From Streptomyces sp. SM10 (GTDB lineage: Bacteria > Actinomycetota > Actinomycetes > Streptomycetales > Streptomycetaceae), in contig NZ_NEUF01000150.1 of assembly GCF_002910915.1 (NCBI RefSeq), forward strand, positions 1-64,000: DNA of 64,000 nucleotides, in the 5' to 3' direction. Shown piece by piece: positions 7,654 to 16,343 of the stretch (position 1 is its first letter; the number at the start of each line of letters is the position of its first letter). The translations under genes and the position numbers were made by a program. The notes under the pieces are model-generated. The model saw only the letters and a list, made by a program, of their open reading frames with translations, had not been told where the DNA came from and made no database searches.

Positions 7654-8847
7654 ATGCCATTCGCTGTGTACGTGCTCGGCCTGGCGGTCTTCGCCCAGGG
7701 CACATCGGAGTTCATGCTGTCCGGCCTGCTCTCGGGCATCGCCGGCGACCTGAACGTCTCGCTCGGCGCAGCCGGGCTGCTGACCTCGGCCTTCGCGATC
7801 GGGATGGTGGTCGGCGCACCGCTCACCGCCCTGGCCGGCCGCACCTGGCCCCGGCGCCGGGCCCTGCTGTTCTTCCTCGGCGTCTTCGTCGCCGTCCATG
7901 TCGTCGGCGCGCTGACGTCCAGCTACGCGGTGCTGCTCGCGACCCGGTTCGCCGGGGCGCTGGCCAATGCCGGTTTCTGGGCGGTGGCGCTGGTCACCGC
8001 GCTGTCCCTGGTGGGCCCGCACCAGCGGGCCCGTGCCACCGCCGTGGTCGTCGGCGGGGTCACCGTCGCGTGTGTGGTGGGCGTGCCGGCGGGGGCCGCC
8101 CTGGGTGGACTCCTGGGTTGGCGCTCGGCGTTCTGGGCCGTGGCCCTCGTCTCCCTGCCCGCCGCCCTCGCACTGTGGGCGGCGGTGCCGGCAGGCCGGC
8201 CCGATGACGCGCCGCCGGGGAGCGCGAGGAGCGAACTGCGGGCCCTGGCCCGTCCCCGGCTGCTGCTGACCCTGCTGGTGATGGCGCTCGTGCAGGGGGC
8301 GACCTTCTGCGCGTTCTCCTATCTGGAACCGCTCGTCACCCGGATCACCGGATTCGGTGCGGGCGGGGTGCCGCTGGTGCTCGCACTGTTCGGCGTCGGC
8401 TCCTTCGCGGGCGTCACCCTCGCCGGACGCCTGGCCGACGCCCGCCCGGACGCGGTCATCGGGGTCGGAACGACCGCGCTGGCCGCGGGCTGGGCCGTTC
8501 TGGCCCTGACAGCCGCCCACCCGGTGGCGGTGCTCGCCCTCGTCCTGCTCCTGGGGGCGCTCGCCTTCGGCACGGGCACGACACTGATCACGCGGGTCTT
8601 CCACCAGGCACCCGACGCCCCGACGATGGCGGGCTCGTTCGCGACGGCCGCCTTCAACGTGGGTGCCGCGGCCGGTCCCTGGCTGGGTGGTCTGGCCCTC
8701 GGTGCGGGGCTCGGCCTCCGCTCCCCCCTCTGGGTGAGCGCCCTGCTGATGTGCGGGGCCCTCGCGGGCGCGGGGGCCCTGGCCGTGTCGTCCGGCACGG
8801 CCGGGCGGCCGCTCACCGCCCGGAGGCGTCCGGTGCCGGAGCGATGA
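7654..8847 (+). CDS. MFS efflux pump, chloramphenicol-resistance (Cml/Cmx) type
   Basis: This 12-helix transporter of 397 residues opens with VYVLGLAVFAQGTSEFMLSG, and TSAFAIGMVVGAPLTAL follows in helix 2. I recognise these segments from the actinomycete chloramphenicol exporters of the Cmx/CmlR group. VTVACVVGVPAGAALGG in helix 5 is the drug-antiporter motif C. It likely exports chloramphenicol-like or other amphipathic compounds by proton exchange. The start is ATG after AAGGGG. It is followed on the same strand by another DHA1-type pump. Substrate assignment is by family only. Confidence 0.85.
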   Translation: MPFAVYVLGLAVFAQGTSEFMLSGLLSGIAGDLNVSLGAAGLLTSAFAIGMVVGAPLTALAGRTWPRRRALLFFLGVFVAVHVVGALTSSYAVLLATRFAGALANAGFWAVALVTALSLVGPHQRARATAVVVGGVTVACVVGVPAGAALGGLLGWRSAFWAVALVSLPAALALWAAVPAGRPDDAPPGSARSELRALARPRLLLTLLVMALVQGATFCAFSYLEPLVTRITGFGAGGVPLVLALFGVGSFAGVTLAGRLADARPDAVIGVGTTALAAGWAVLALTAAHPVAVLALVLLLGALAFGTGTTLITRVFHQAPDAPTMAGSFATAAFNVGAAAGPWLGGLALGAGLGLRSPLWVSALLMCGALAGAGALAVSSGTAGRPLTARRRPVPER

Positions 8848-9102
8848 GGACGAGGGCCCGGCCGGCGGGCCCGGCCGGGCCATGAGCCATGATCAGGGGG
8901 CCGGGAAGGGGTGCACCCGGCGAGTGACGCCCACATCACACCCCGCCGCAACGGCTTGTTCACGTCCGGGCATAAAACGTCTGAGAGACTTTGTTCCGAC
9001 GGGGTACATAACCCGTCCCGGCAACGACGCCGACGCTCCCGCACACACCGCCGCCACCCGGACGTCACCGTCCGGGCGGCCCCTGCCCGAAAGGTCACTT
9101 CC

Positions 9103-10314
9103 ATGCCCCTGGCCCTGCTCGCCCTCGCTGTGAGCGCCTTCGGCATCGGCACCACCGAGTTCGTGATGATGGGGCTGCTGCCCAACGTCGCGGACGATCT
9201 GGGAACGTCCGTACCCACCGCCGGTTACCTCGTCTCGGCGTACGCGATCGGCGTCGTCCTCGGTGCCCCGCTGCTCACCGGCCTCGGCTCCAGGATCCCG
9301 CGCAAGCGGATGCTCCTGCTCCTGATGGCCGTCTTCACGGTCGGCAACCTCGCCTCCGCCTTCGCTCCCGACTTCGGCTGGTTGCTGGCCGGCCGGTTCC
9401 TGGCCGGACTGCCGCACGGGGCCTTCTTCGGCGTCGGCGCCGTCGTCGCCGCCCGCCTCGTGCCGGAGGGCCGCCAGGCCCGTGCGGTCGCCACGATGTT
9501 CCTCGGCCTGACCGTGGCCAACATCGTCGGCGTCCCCGCGGCCACCCTCCTGGGACAGCACCTCGGCTGGCGCGCCACGTTCATGGTGGTCGCCGTGATC
9601 GGCCTGGGCGCGATGGCCGCGCTCGCCCGTCTCGTCCCGCAGATCCCCGTCGAGGCGCACCAGAACGTCCGCCGTGAGCTCAGCGCGCTCGGCAGCCGCC
9701 AGGTGGTGCTCGGACTGCTCACCGCCGTCCTCGGCTTCGCGGGCGTCTTCGCCGTCTACTCCTACCTCTCCTCCATGACCACCGAGGCGATGGGCTTCGG
9801 CGAGTCCTCGGTGACGCTCGTCCTCGCGCTCTTCGGCATCGGGATGACGCTCGGCGCGCTGGCGGCAGGGCCGCTGACCGACCGCGCCCTGCGGCCCACG
9901 CTCTACGGCTCGCTGGGGGCCCTGGCCGTCGTCCTGGTCGTCTTCCCCTTCGCCGTCCACGTGCAGTGGGCCGCCCTGGTCATGGTGGTGCTCCTCGGCG
10001 GCATCGGCTTCATGACCACCACGCCGCTGCAGATGCTCGTGATGAACAAGGCCAAGGACGCCCCCACCCTCGCGTCCGCCTCCAACCACTCCGCCTTCAA
10101 CCTCGCCAACGCGGGAGGGGCCTGGCTCGGCGGGGTCGCCATCTCGGCGGGCTGGGGCTGGACCTCCCCGGCGCTGGTCGGCGCCGTGCTCGCCGTGGCG
10201 GGTCTCGCCGTGGCGGTCACCGCCGGTGTGCTGGACCGGGCCCCGGGCACCTCGCGCGTCGTGGCGTCCGGCGCCCGCGCCGGGACCCGGGAGCACGCGG
10301 AGGCCCGCTCGTAA
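9103..10314 (+). CDS. MFS transporter, DHA1 family (AraJ/YdhP-like)
   Basis: This 12-helix transporter of 403 residues starts with LALLALAVSAFGIGTTEFVM, the helix 1 signature of the AraJ/YdhP/Cml-related DHA1 branch. Further hallmarks are VSAYAIGVVLGAPLLT in helix 2, RIPRKR in loop 2-3 and NIVGVPAATLLGQ (motif C) in helix 5. ATG 9103 has GAAAGG eight bases upstream and sits directly before the first helix; in-frame upstream sequence is not membrane-like. It shares overall layout with the preceding pump, so the pair may be an old duplication. The substrate is unknown. Confidence 0.88.
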   Translation: MPLALLALAVSAFGIGTTEFVMMGLLPNVADDLGTSVPTAGYLVSAYAIGVVLGAPLLTGLGSRIPRKRMLLLLMAVFTVGNLASAFAPDFGWLLAGRFLAGLPHGAFFGVGAVVAARLVPEGRQARAVATMFLGLTVANIVGVPAATLLGQHLGWRATFMVVAVIGLGAMAALARLVPQIPVEAHQNVRRELSALGSRQVVLGLLTAVLGFAGVFAVYSYLSSMTTEAMGFGESSVTLVLALFGIGMTLGALAAGPLTDRALRPTLYGSLGALAVVLVVFPFAVHVQWAALVMVVLLGGIGFMTTTPLQMLVMNKAKDAPTLASASNHSAFNLANAGGAWLGGVAISAGWGWTSPALVGAVLAVAGLAVAVTAGVLDRAPGTSRVVASGARAGTREHAEARS

Positions 10315-10340
10315 CACGGGCCGAGGATCTACCGGGCCGG

Positions 10341-10380
10341 GCCGGGCCGGTGGGGGCGTCACGCTCCCTGCCGGCCCGGC
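10341..10380. terminator. Bidirectional terminator between the MFS gene and nadE
   Basis: GCCGGGCCGG at 10341-10350 pairs with CCGGCCCGGC at 10371-10380 around a 20-base loop. It lies just beyond the MFS stop, between two convergent genes, where a shared terminator is expected. Confidence 0.5.
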
Positions 10381-10529
10381 TTCGTGCGGCTCCGGCCGCA
10401 CCGAGGCCGGCCAGGCCGCCGTGGCCGGTCGTGGAGGGCGGCCCGCAGGACGCCTGATTCCCGGGACGGGGGGCGGCGCGCGGAAGCCGGTCCGCCCGTG
10501 GCTCGGCGGACCGGCTCCGTCGAGCCGGG

Positions 10530-12284
10530 TCAGCTCGACTCGCGCCAGTGGTTCGTGACCGGCAGCCGGCGGTCCTTGCCGAAGCCCTTCGGCGAGATCT
10601 TCGTGCCCGGCGGGTACTGCCGCCGCTTGTACTCGGCCGTGTCCACCATGCGCAGCGTCCTCGTCACCAGGGCGTCGTCGAACCCCGCCGCCACGATGGC
10701 GTCCCGGCCCTGGTCCCGGTCGACGTACATCTCCAGGATCCGGTCCAGCACGTCGTAGTCGGGCAGCGAGTCAGTGTCCACCTGGTCCGGGCGGAGTTCG
10801 GCGCTCGGCGGCTTGGTGATGGACGCCTCCGGGATCGGCGGGGTCTGCCCGCGCTCCTCGGCGGCACGGTTGCGCCACCTCGCGAGACGGAAGACCGACG
10901 TCTTGTACACGTCCTTGATCGGCCCGTACGCGCCGACGGAGTCGCCGTACAGCGTGGAGTAACCCACCGCCAGCTCGGACTTGTTGCCCGGCGCGAGCAC
11001 GATCTGGCCCTCCTGGTTGGAGAGGGCCATCAGCATCGTGCCGCGCAGCCGCGACTGGAGGTTCTCCTCGGCCAGCCCGGTGAGCCCCAGCGACCCCATG
11101 TACGCGTCGAACATCGGCTCGATCGGTACGGTGCGGAAGTTCAGCCCCGTGCGCCGGGCCAGTTCGGCCGCGTCGCCCTTGGAGTGGTCCGAGGAGTACT
11201 TCGACGGCATCGAGACGCCGTGGACGTGCCGGGCGCCCAGCGCGTCGCAGGCGATGGCGGCGACGAGCGCCGAGTCGATGCCGCCGGAGAGGCCGATCAG
11301 CACGCTGCTGAAACCGTTCTTCGCGGCGTACGCGCGCAGGCCCACGACCAGTGCCGAGTACAGCTCCTCGTCGTCGTCGAGTCGCTCCGCGTACCCTCCG
11401 GCGAGCTCCGGGTCGTAGGCGGGGAGCGGCTCCTCGCTCAGGACGACATGGTCGACCCGCAGCCCGTCGCTGACGACGCCCGACGGTGCCGCGGCAGCGG
11501 CGGCCGGCAGGTCCAGGTCCAGGATCACGCTGCCCTCGGCGAACTGCGGTGCGCGGGCGATGACGTCGCCGGCCCTGTCGACGACGATGGAGTCCCCGTC
11601 GAAGACCAGCTCGTCCTGGCCGCCGATCATCGCCAGGTAGGCGGTCGTGCAGCCGGCCTCCTGCGCCCGCTTGCGGACCAGCTCCAGCCGGGTGTCGTCC
11701 TTGTCGCGCTCGTAGGGGGAGGCGTTGATGGACAGCAGCAGCCCGGCCCCGGCGGCACGTGCGGCCGGGACGCGTCCGCCGTCCTGCCAGAGGTCCTCGC
11801 AGATCGCGAGGGCCACGTCGATGCCGTGCACCCGCACGACGGGCATCGAGTCGCCCGGCACGAAGTACCGGAACTCGTCGAAGACGCCGTAGTTGGGCAG
11901 GTGGTGCTTGGCGAAGTTCAGCGCGACGCCGCCCCGGTGCAGCACCGCGGCGGCGTTGCGCGGGGACCCCGCGGGCTGTCCGTAGCGTGCCGCCGCGTGC
12001 TCGGAGCGGTCGAGGTAGCCGACGACGACCGGTAGTTCACCGAAGCCCTCGTCGGCGAGACGGGTGGCGAGGGCGCGCAGTGCCGCCCGCGAGGCCTCGA
12101 CGAACGACGACCGCAGGGCCAGGTCCTCGACGGGGTACCCGGTCAGCACCATCTCGGGGAACGCCACCAGGTGGGCCCCCTGCTCGGCGGCGTGCCGGGT
12201 CCAGTGGACGATCGACTCGGAGTTGCCGGCGAGGTCTCCGACGGTCGCGTCGATCTGATTGAGTGCGAGACGTAGTTGAGGCAC
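10530..12284 (-). CDS. nadE: NAD+ synthase, glutamine-dependent
   Basis: NadE converts nicotinic acid adenine dinucleotide to NAD+ with ATP and glutamine-derived ammonia. The 584-residue protein has an N-terminal nitrilase-type glutaminase domain with the catalytic triad visible: Glu in FPEMVLTGY, Lys in NFAKHHLPNYG, Cys in AICEDLWQ. The C-terminal NAD synthase domain carries the ATP P-loop LSGGIDSALVAAIA. GTG 12284 is chosen because TACACT lies six bases before it, the pattern of a leaderless transcript, and the nitrilase fold starts at PQLRLALNQ. The gene converges on the preceding MFS gene. Confidence 0.96.
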   Translation of the reverse strand: MPQLRLALNQIDATVGDLAGNSESIVHWTRHAAEQGAHLVAFPEMVLTGYPVEDLALRSSFVEASRAALRALATRLADEGFGELPVVVGYLDRSEHAAARYGQPAGSPRNAAAVLHRGGVALNFAKHHLPNYGVFDEFRYFVPGDSMPVVRVHGIDVALAICEDLWQDGGRVPAARAAGAGLLLSINASPYERDKDDTRLELVRKRAQEAGCTTAYLAMIGGQDELVFDGDSIVVDRAGDVIARAPQFAEGSVILDLDLPAAAAAAPSGVVSDGLRVDHVVLSEEPLPAYDPELAGGYAERLDDDEELYSALVVGLRAYAAKNGFSSVLIGLSGGIDSALVAAIACDALGARHVHGVSMPSKYSSDHSKGDAAELARRTGLNFRTVPIEPMFDAYMGSLGLTGLAEENLQSRLRGTMLMALSNQEGQIVLAPGNKSELAVGYSTLYGDSVGAYGPIKDVYKTSVFRLARWRNRAAEERGQTPPIPEASITKPPSAELRPDQVDTDSLPDYDVLDRILEMYVDRDQGRDAIVAAGFDDALVTRTLRMVDTAEYKRRQYPPGTKISPKGFGKDRRLPVTNHWRESS

Positions 12285-12383
12285 GGGACCAGTGTAATCG
12301 TCTGACTGACGCGATGTCCTGGCGTCCGCCGTCCTCCCGCGCTCCGGGCCCCCGCGCGCCGCCGGGGCCCTGCCGCGCACCGC

Positions 12384-13946
12384 TCAGCGGAGGTAGCCGA
12401 GCACCGTCATCATGCCCGACTCCGCGTGGTAGACGTTGTGACAGTGCAGCATCCACAGGCCGGGGTTGTCCGCGTCCAGATCGATCGTCAGCGAGCGCCC
12501 CGGCAGGACCGCCGCGGTGTCCTTGCGTGCGCCGAGTGCCGTGCCGGCCAGCGCGAACGTGTGGCCGTGCAGATGGATCGGGTGCCACATCGAGGTGCGG
12601 TTGGTGAAGGCCAGGCGCACCCGCTCCCCGGCCCTGACCGGCTGCCGTACCGCAGGGTCGTACTGCTTGCCGTCGAAGGCCCAGTCGTACGCGTCCATGG
12701 AGCCCGTGAGCGTCATCCGCACGGTCCGGTCGGGCTCGCGCTCCGTCAGCGCCACCGACTCGTCGGGGGCGATCCGGTCGGCCGTGACCAGCTCGCCGTC
12801 CAGCTCGGTGGGGCGCGCGGTGGCGGGCGGCAGCGCTCCCGGCGCCGTCCGCAGGACGGCCATCGCCGAGGCGTCCTTGCCCTCGGCGAGCGCGGTCAGC
12901 GGGAACACGCCGTCCCCGGCCGTCACCATCACGTCGTACCGCTCGCCCATGGCCAGGAGCAGCGTGTCCGTCTCCGTGTGCCGCACCGGGAAGCCGTCCG
13001 TGTGCGTCACGGTCATGCGGTGGCCGCCGAGGGCGAGCCGGAAGGCGGTGTCGCCGCCGGCGTTGATGACGCGCAGCCTGATGCGGTCACCCGGACTGGC
13101 CTCGAAGACCGAAGGGTCCGTCGCCCGGCGGCCGTTGACCAGGTAGTGCGGGTAGGCGACGTCGCCGGCGTGCCCACCGAGCAGATCGCTGCTGGCGCCC
13201 ACCAGGAGACGTGAGGGGGCGTCGCCGTCGGCCGGGGCCGCACGGCGGCGGGCCGCCTTGTGCCCTGATGCGTCGTGGCTGCTGCCGCGCCCCTTGGTCA
13301 GCTCGTCGAGGACCGCGTCGGGGGTGGAGCCGTCCACCCCGTCGAGCCAGTCGTCGAGGACCACGACCCACTCCTTGTCGTACGAGAGCGGTTCCTTCGG
13401 GTCGTCGACGATCAGCGGCGCGTACAGCCCCCGGTCGAGCTGGACGCCCGAGTGCGGGTGGATCCAGTACGTGCCCGGGTGCGAGACCGCGAAGCGGTAG
13501 GTGAACGCGGCTCCGGGCGCGATCGCCTGCTGCGTCAGCCCCGGTACGCCGTCCATGTCGTTGCGCAGCGAGAGGCCGTGCCAGTGCATCGTGGTGGCCT
13601 GGGGCAGGTCGTTGGTCAGGGCGAGTTCGAGGGTGTCGCCCGCCGTGACCCGGATCGCCTCGCCGGGCAGACGCTTCCCGTAGGACCAGGTGGGGACGGT
13701 CAGGCCGTCGCCGAGTTCGAGGCTGGACGCGGTGGCGGTGAGCGGGACCTTCCGGACGGGGCCGGTGCCCCGTCGGGCCTCGGCTTCCACGACCTCCGGC
13801 CCGTCGGGGGCGACGTACTGGTCGGCGGCTCGTGCGGGGGAGGGGGCGCGGGGGGCCGAGGCGCGGGCCGGGGAGGCGAGTCCCGCTGTTCCCGCCAGGG
13901 CGATACCGGCGCCGAGCACGGTGCGACGAGTGGGCATTTCAGACAT
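12384..13946 (-). CDS. Multicopper oxidase, Tat-exported
   Basis: This copper enzyme of about 520 residues oxidises phenolic or metal substrates outside the membrane and reduces oxygen to water. A twin-arginine signal (PTRRTVLGAGIALAGTAGLA) occupies the first 30 residues. The four copper-ligand motifs are present: HWHG at 121-124, HPHSG near 163, HPIHLHGH near 445, and HCHNVYHAESGM near the C-terminus, whose final Met fits a type-1 copper axial ligand. Three cupredoxin domains fit the length. A His-, Arg- and Ala-rich stretch near residues 235-260 may be a surface loop. ATG 13946 precedes MSEMPTRR; the ATG three codons on is an alternative. Possible role: copper tolerance or laccase-like activity. 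Confidence 0.93.
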   Translation of the reverse strand: MSEMPTRRTVLGAGIALAGTAGLASPARASAPRAPSPARAADQYVAPDGPEVVEAEARRGTGPVRKVPLTATASSLELGDGLTVPTWSYGKRLPGEAIRVTAGDTLELALTNDLPQATTMHWHGLSLRNDMDGVPGLTQQAIAPGAAFTYRFAVSHPGTYWIHPHSGVQLDRGLYAPLIVDDPKEPLSYDKEWVVVLDDWLDGVDGSTPDAVLDELTKGRGSSHDASGHKAARRRAAPADGDAPSRLLVGASSDLLGGHAGDVAYPHYLVNGRRATDPSVFEASPGDRIRLRVINAGGDTAFRLALGGHRMTVTHTDGFPVRHTETDTLLLAMGERYDVMVTAGDGVFPLTALAEGKDASAMAVLRTAPGALPPATARPTELDGELVTADRIAPDESVALTEREPDRTVRMTLTGSMDAYDWAFDGKQYDPAVRQPVRAGERVRLAFTNRTSMWHPIHLHGHTFALAGTALGARKDTAAVLPGRSLTIDLDADNPGLWMLHCHNVYHAESGMMTVLGYLR

Positions 13947-14102
13947 ATCGCGCACCGTATCCCGGGGAGGTATACGCACGCGGCCCCGACACCCGGCAGC
14001 CCGGCGCGCTCGCGGGCACGAGGATCGGCGGGCCGCGGTGCCCGGGTGCCAGGGGAGCGGGGCGCGGGCAGCAGCCGCGGTCCGGCGCGGGTCCGCGGTG
14101 CT

Positions 14103-14186
14103 GCGGTTGCTCGGACGGCGGACGCTCAGGCGCGGGATCCGGCGTGGGTCCGCGGTTGCTCGGACGGCGGACGCTCAGGCGCGGGA
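14103..14186. repeat. Two 35-base direct repeats, period 49, at the CBS gene end
   Basis: The sequence beginning GCGGTTGCTCGGACGGCGGA occurs exactly twice, at 14103-14137 and 14152-14186. Matching bases also extend into the flank before each copy. The right copy includes the last codons and stop of the CBS-domain gene. The left copy therefore repeats that gene's end downstream. This looks like a recent short tandem duplication. Confidence 0.85.
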
Positions 14187-14600
14187 GTAGACCTTCTCCG
14201 CCCAGCCGGCGACCTGCTCGTCCGAGAGGTGCATGGCCAGATCCGCCTCGCTGATCATGCCGATCAGCTTCTTGTCCTCGATCACCGGGAGCCGGCGGAT
14301 CCGGTGGCTCTGCATCTCCTCCAGCACCGCGTCGACACCCGCCGTCGACTCGATCCAGCGCGGAGTGCCGTGGCAGAGCTCGCCCGCCGTCACCTTCGAC
14401 GGATCGTGCCCCGACGCCACGCACTCGACGACGATGTCGCGGTCGGTGATGATGCCGACCATCCGGTCCTGCCCACCCTCGGCGGAGACCGGGAGCGCCC
14501 CCACCTCGTGGTCCCGCATCATCTGGGCGGCGCGGTCGAGCGTCTCGTGGGCGGGGATCCACTGGGCCCCGGTGTGCATGATGTCCTTGGCCGTGGTCAT
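14175..14600 (-). CDS. CBS-domain protein
   Basis: This 141-residue protein consists of two CBS motifs forming one Bateman module: DIMHTGAQWIPAHETLDRAA to GIITDRDIVV, then TPRWIESTAGVDAVLEEM to MISEADLAMHL. Such modules bind adenine nucleotides and usually regulate a partner. Stand-alone versions are often stress- or dormancy-associated in actinomycetes. ATG 14600 follows a strong GGAGG. It lies between the multicopper oxidase and DUF305 genes on the same strand, with gaps large enough for its own promoter. The partner is unknown. Confidence 0.9.
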   Translation of the reverse strand: MTTAKDIMHTGAQWIPAHETLDRAAQMMRDHEVGALPVSAEGGQDRMVGIITDRDIVVECVASGHDPSKVTAGELCHGTPRWIESTAGVDAVLEEMQSHRIRRLPVIEDKKLIGMISEADLAMHLSDEQVAGWAEKVYSRA

Positions 14601-14724
14601 GGGTTGCCTCCTGCGTGCCGGTGGGCACTGCTGTACGGCCCCGAGTCCTTCCATCGTCGGGGCCCTGCCCGGCGTACGCGACCGCTGTCACCCGTTCGGG
14701 CGTATGCCGGGCCGGTTCCGCGCG

Positions 14725-15426
14725 TCAGGGGCGGGGCGAGGCGCCGCGCGCCGCCAGCATGTCCGCCATCAGGTCCAGCTCGGACCGCTGAGCCACGACC
14801 ATGCCCTCGGCCAGACGCTTCTCCGCCGGTACGGTGCACCGCGAGGCGCAGCCGCGGGCCATCGCGACACCGCCCTCGTGGTGGTCGGTCATCAGCTGCA
14901 GGAAGAGGATCTCGGCCTTCTCGCCGCGGGCGTCGCGGAGCCGGCCGAGCTCGGCCCTGGTCGCCATGCCCGGCATGAGGGCCCCGTCGTGATCCATGCC
15001 CTCCATGCCCTGCACGTCCTGCATGCCTTCCACGCCGTGGCCGCTGTGGGCGCCGTCGTCCGCCATCCACGCCATCGGGCCCTGCCCGTCGGGCGCGGTC
15101 TTCGGCAGCTCCCACAGGTCCAGCCAGCCGAGCAGCATGCCCCGCTGATTGGCCTGCGTGTTGGCGATGTCGTAGGCGAGACGCCGTACGTCCTCGTCGC
15201 GGGTCACGTCCCGTACGAGGAACGACATCTCCACGGCCTGCTGATGGTGGACGGCCATGTCCCGCGCGAAGCCCGCGTCCGCGGACTCCGCGGTGGGCGT
15301 ACGGGGCGCCGGTGCGGCCCCGCCACCCCGGGCGGAGGCGACCGTCGCCGCCCCCGCGAACAGCAGGGCGAGTGCCACGGCGGAGCCCGCCACCCACCGC
15401 GTACGCCGGTCGAGCGCCGCGCTCAT
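14725..15426 (-). CDS. DUF305 secreted/membrane-anchored protein
   Basis: This 233-residue protein has a membrane segment at about residues 12-31, then a DUF305 ferritin-like four-helix domain. The paired histidine motifs MAVHHQQAVEM and MTDHHEGGVAMA are clear. DUF305 proteins are often found with copper or metal-handling systems, but their reaction is not established. A Met/Gly/His-rich loop (VEGMQDVQGMEGMDHDG) sits mid-protein and could bind copper. The start ATG overlaps the stop of the DUF3105 gene by four bases (ATGA), so the two are translationally coupled. Confidence 0.92.
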   Translation of the reverse strand: MSAALDRRTRWVAGSAVALALLFAGAATVASARGGGAAPAPRTPTAESADAGFARDMAVHHQQAVEMSFLVRDVTRDEDVRRLAYDIANTQANQRGMLLGWLDLWELPKTAPDGQGPMAWMADDGAHSGHGVEGMQDVQGMEGMDHDGALMPGMATRAELGRLRDARGEKAEILFLQLMTDHHEGGVAMARGCASRCTVPAEKRLAEGMVVAQRSELDLMADMLAARGASPRP

Positions 15427-16097
15427 CCGTCGACCCCGCCGGTGCAGGGCGCGCCCGGCTCGGGCGTCTGCGCGCCCTGGACGTACGTGGCGAAGAACCG
15501 CGCCACCCGCGGGTCGTCCGCGCCGTCCACCGTGAGCTGCTTGCCCCAGGCGCTCAGCATGATGGCCCCCGCCTGGCCCTCGTACGGGGACATCAGGGAG
15601 AACGGGGTACTCCTCACCCTGGACGCGAGCGTGCCGACGTCGGACTCCGAGGCCTTGCCGTTGTACGTCACCCAGACCGCGCCGTGCTCCAGGGCGTGCA
15701 CGGCGTTGACGTCCGGGACGGCCTTTTCGTATACGACGCCGTCGCAGTTCAGCCAGGCCGGATTGTGGTTCCCGCCGACGGGCGGCTTCATCGGGTAGGT
15801 CACCTCGGTGGTGACGTGGTCGCGGGTCAGCTTCTCCGCGTCCCACGTCTTCTCGTCCTCGATCGGCTCCGCCGCGAGCTTCGCCCTGTCCTCCTCCGTC
15901 TGCTTGGAGTCCTGGGCCCGGCTCTCCTCGGTCTTCTCCTTCGCCTCGGACTTCTCCAGGAGCATGTAGGAGCCGAATCCCAGCAGGCCGGCGACCACGA
16001 CGGCACTCAGACCTATGGCGACGACCCGGGTGCGGCGGTCGCGGGAGCGGTCGTCGCTGCGCATCTGCTCCATGCGGGTCCTGCGGTCGAAGCTCAT
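15423..16097 (-). CDS. DUF3105 membrane-anchored protein
   Basis: This 224-residue protein has one transmembrane helix at about residues 26-45 (VVAIGLSAVVVAGLLGFGSY), a charged Glu/Lys-rich segment that may be coiled coil, and an extracytoplasmic DUF3105 domain. That domain shows YPMKPPVGGNHNPAWLNC and HALEHGAVWVTYNG. The family is common in actinomycetes next to DUF305 genes, as here; its function is unknown. The stop overlaps the DUF305 start, so the pair forms one operon. The conserved Cys, His and Glu residues could form a metal site. Confidence 0.92.
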   Translation of the reverse strand: MSFDRRTRMEQMRSDDRSRDRRTRVVAIGLSAVVVAGLLGFGSYMLLEKSEAKEKTEESRAQDSKQTEEDRAKLAAEPIEDEKTWDAEKLTRDHVTTEVTYPMKPPVGGNHNPAWLNCDGVVYEKAVPDVNAVHALEHGAVWVTYNGKASESDVGTLASRVRSTPFSLMSPYEGQAGAIMLSAWGKQLTVDGADDPRVARFFATYVQGAQTPEPGAPCTGGVDG

Positions 16098-16343
16098 GAC
16101 GTCGGGTCCTTCTGCCAAAGGGTCGGGAGGGACGGGAGCGGAGCGGGAAAAAGCCGTGCGCACAGGGCCCTGACGGAGCGCCCGCGGACCTTGCACACCA
16201 TGGGCGCCGATCGTAGTGGGTGGCCGCGTGCTCTCTCTCACACCGTGTGCGTAATGTGGGTGAAATCCCGGGTCGTGATACTGAGGTGTCTCCCCTACTC
16301 CGGGCGGTGGTGCACGGGCCGTCTGAACTGCAAGGATGTGGCT

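Noticed and set aside
16098..16343. GlnR box before glnA2
   Set aside because: A GTAAT and GAAAT pair is present but the n6-spaced four-part pattern seen at glnII is not, so GlnR control is not claimed.
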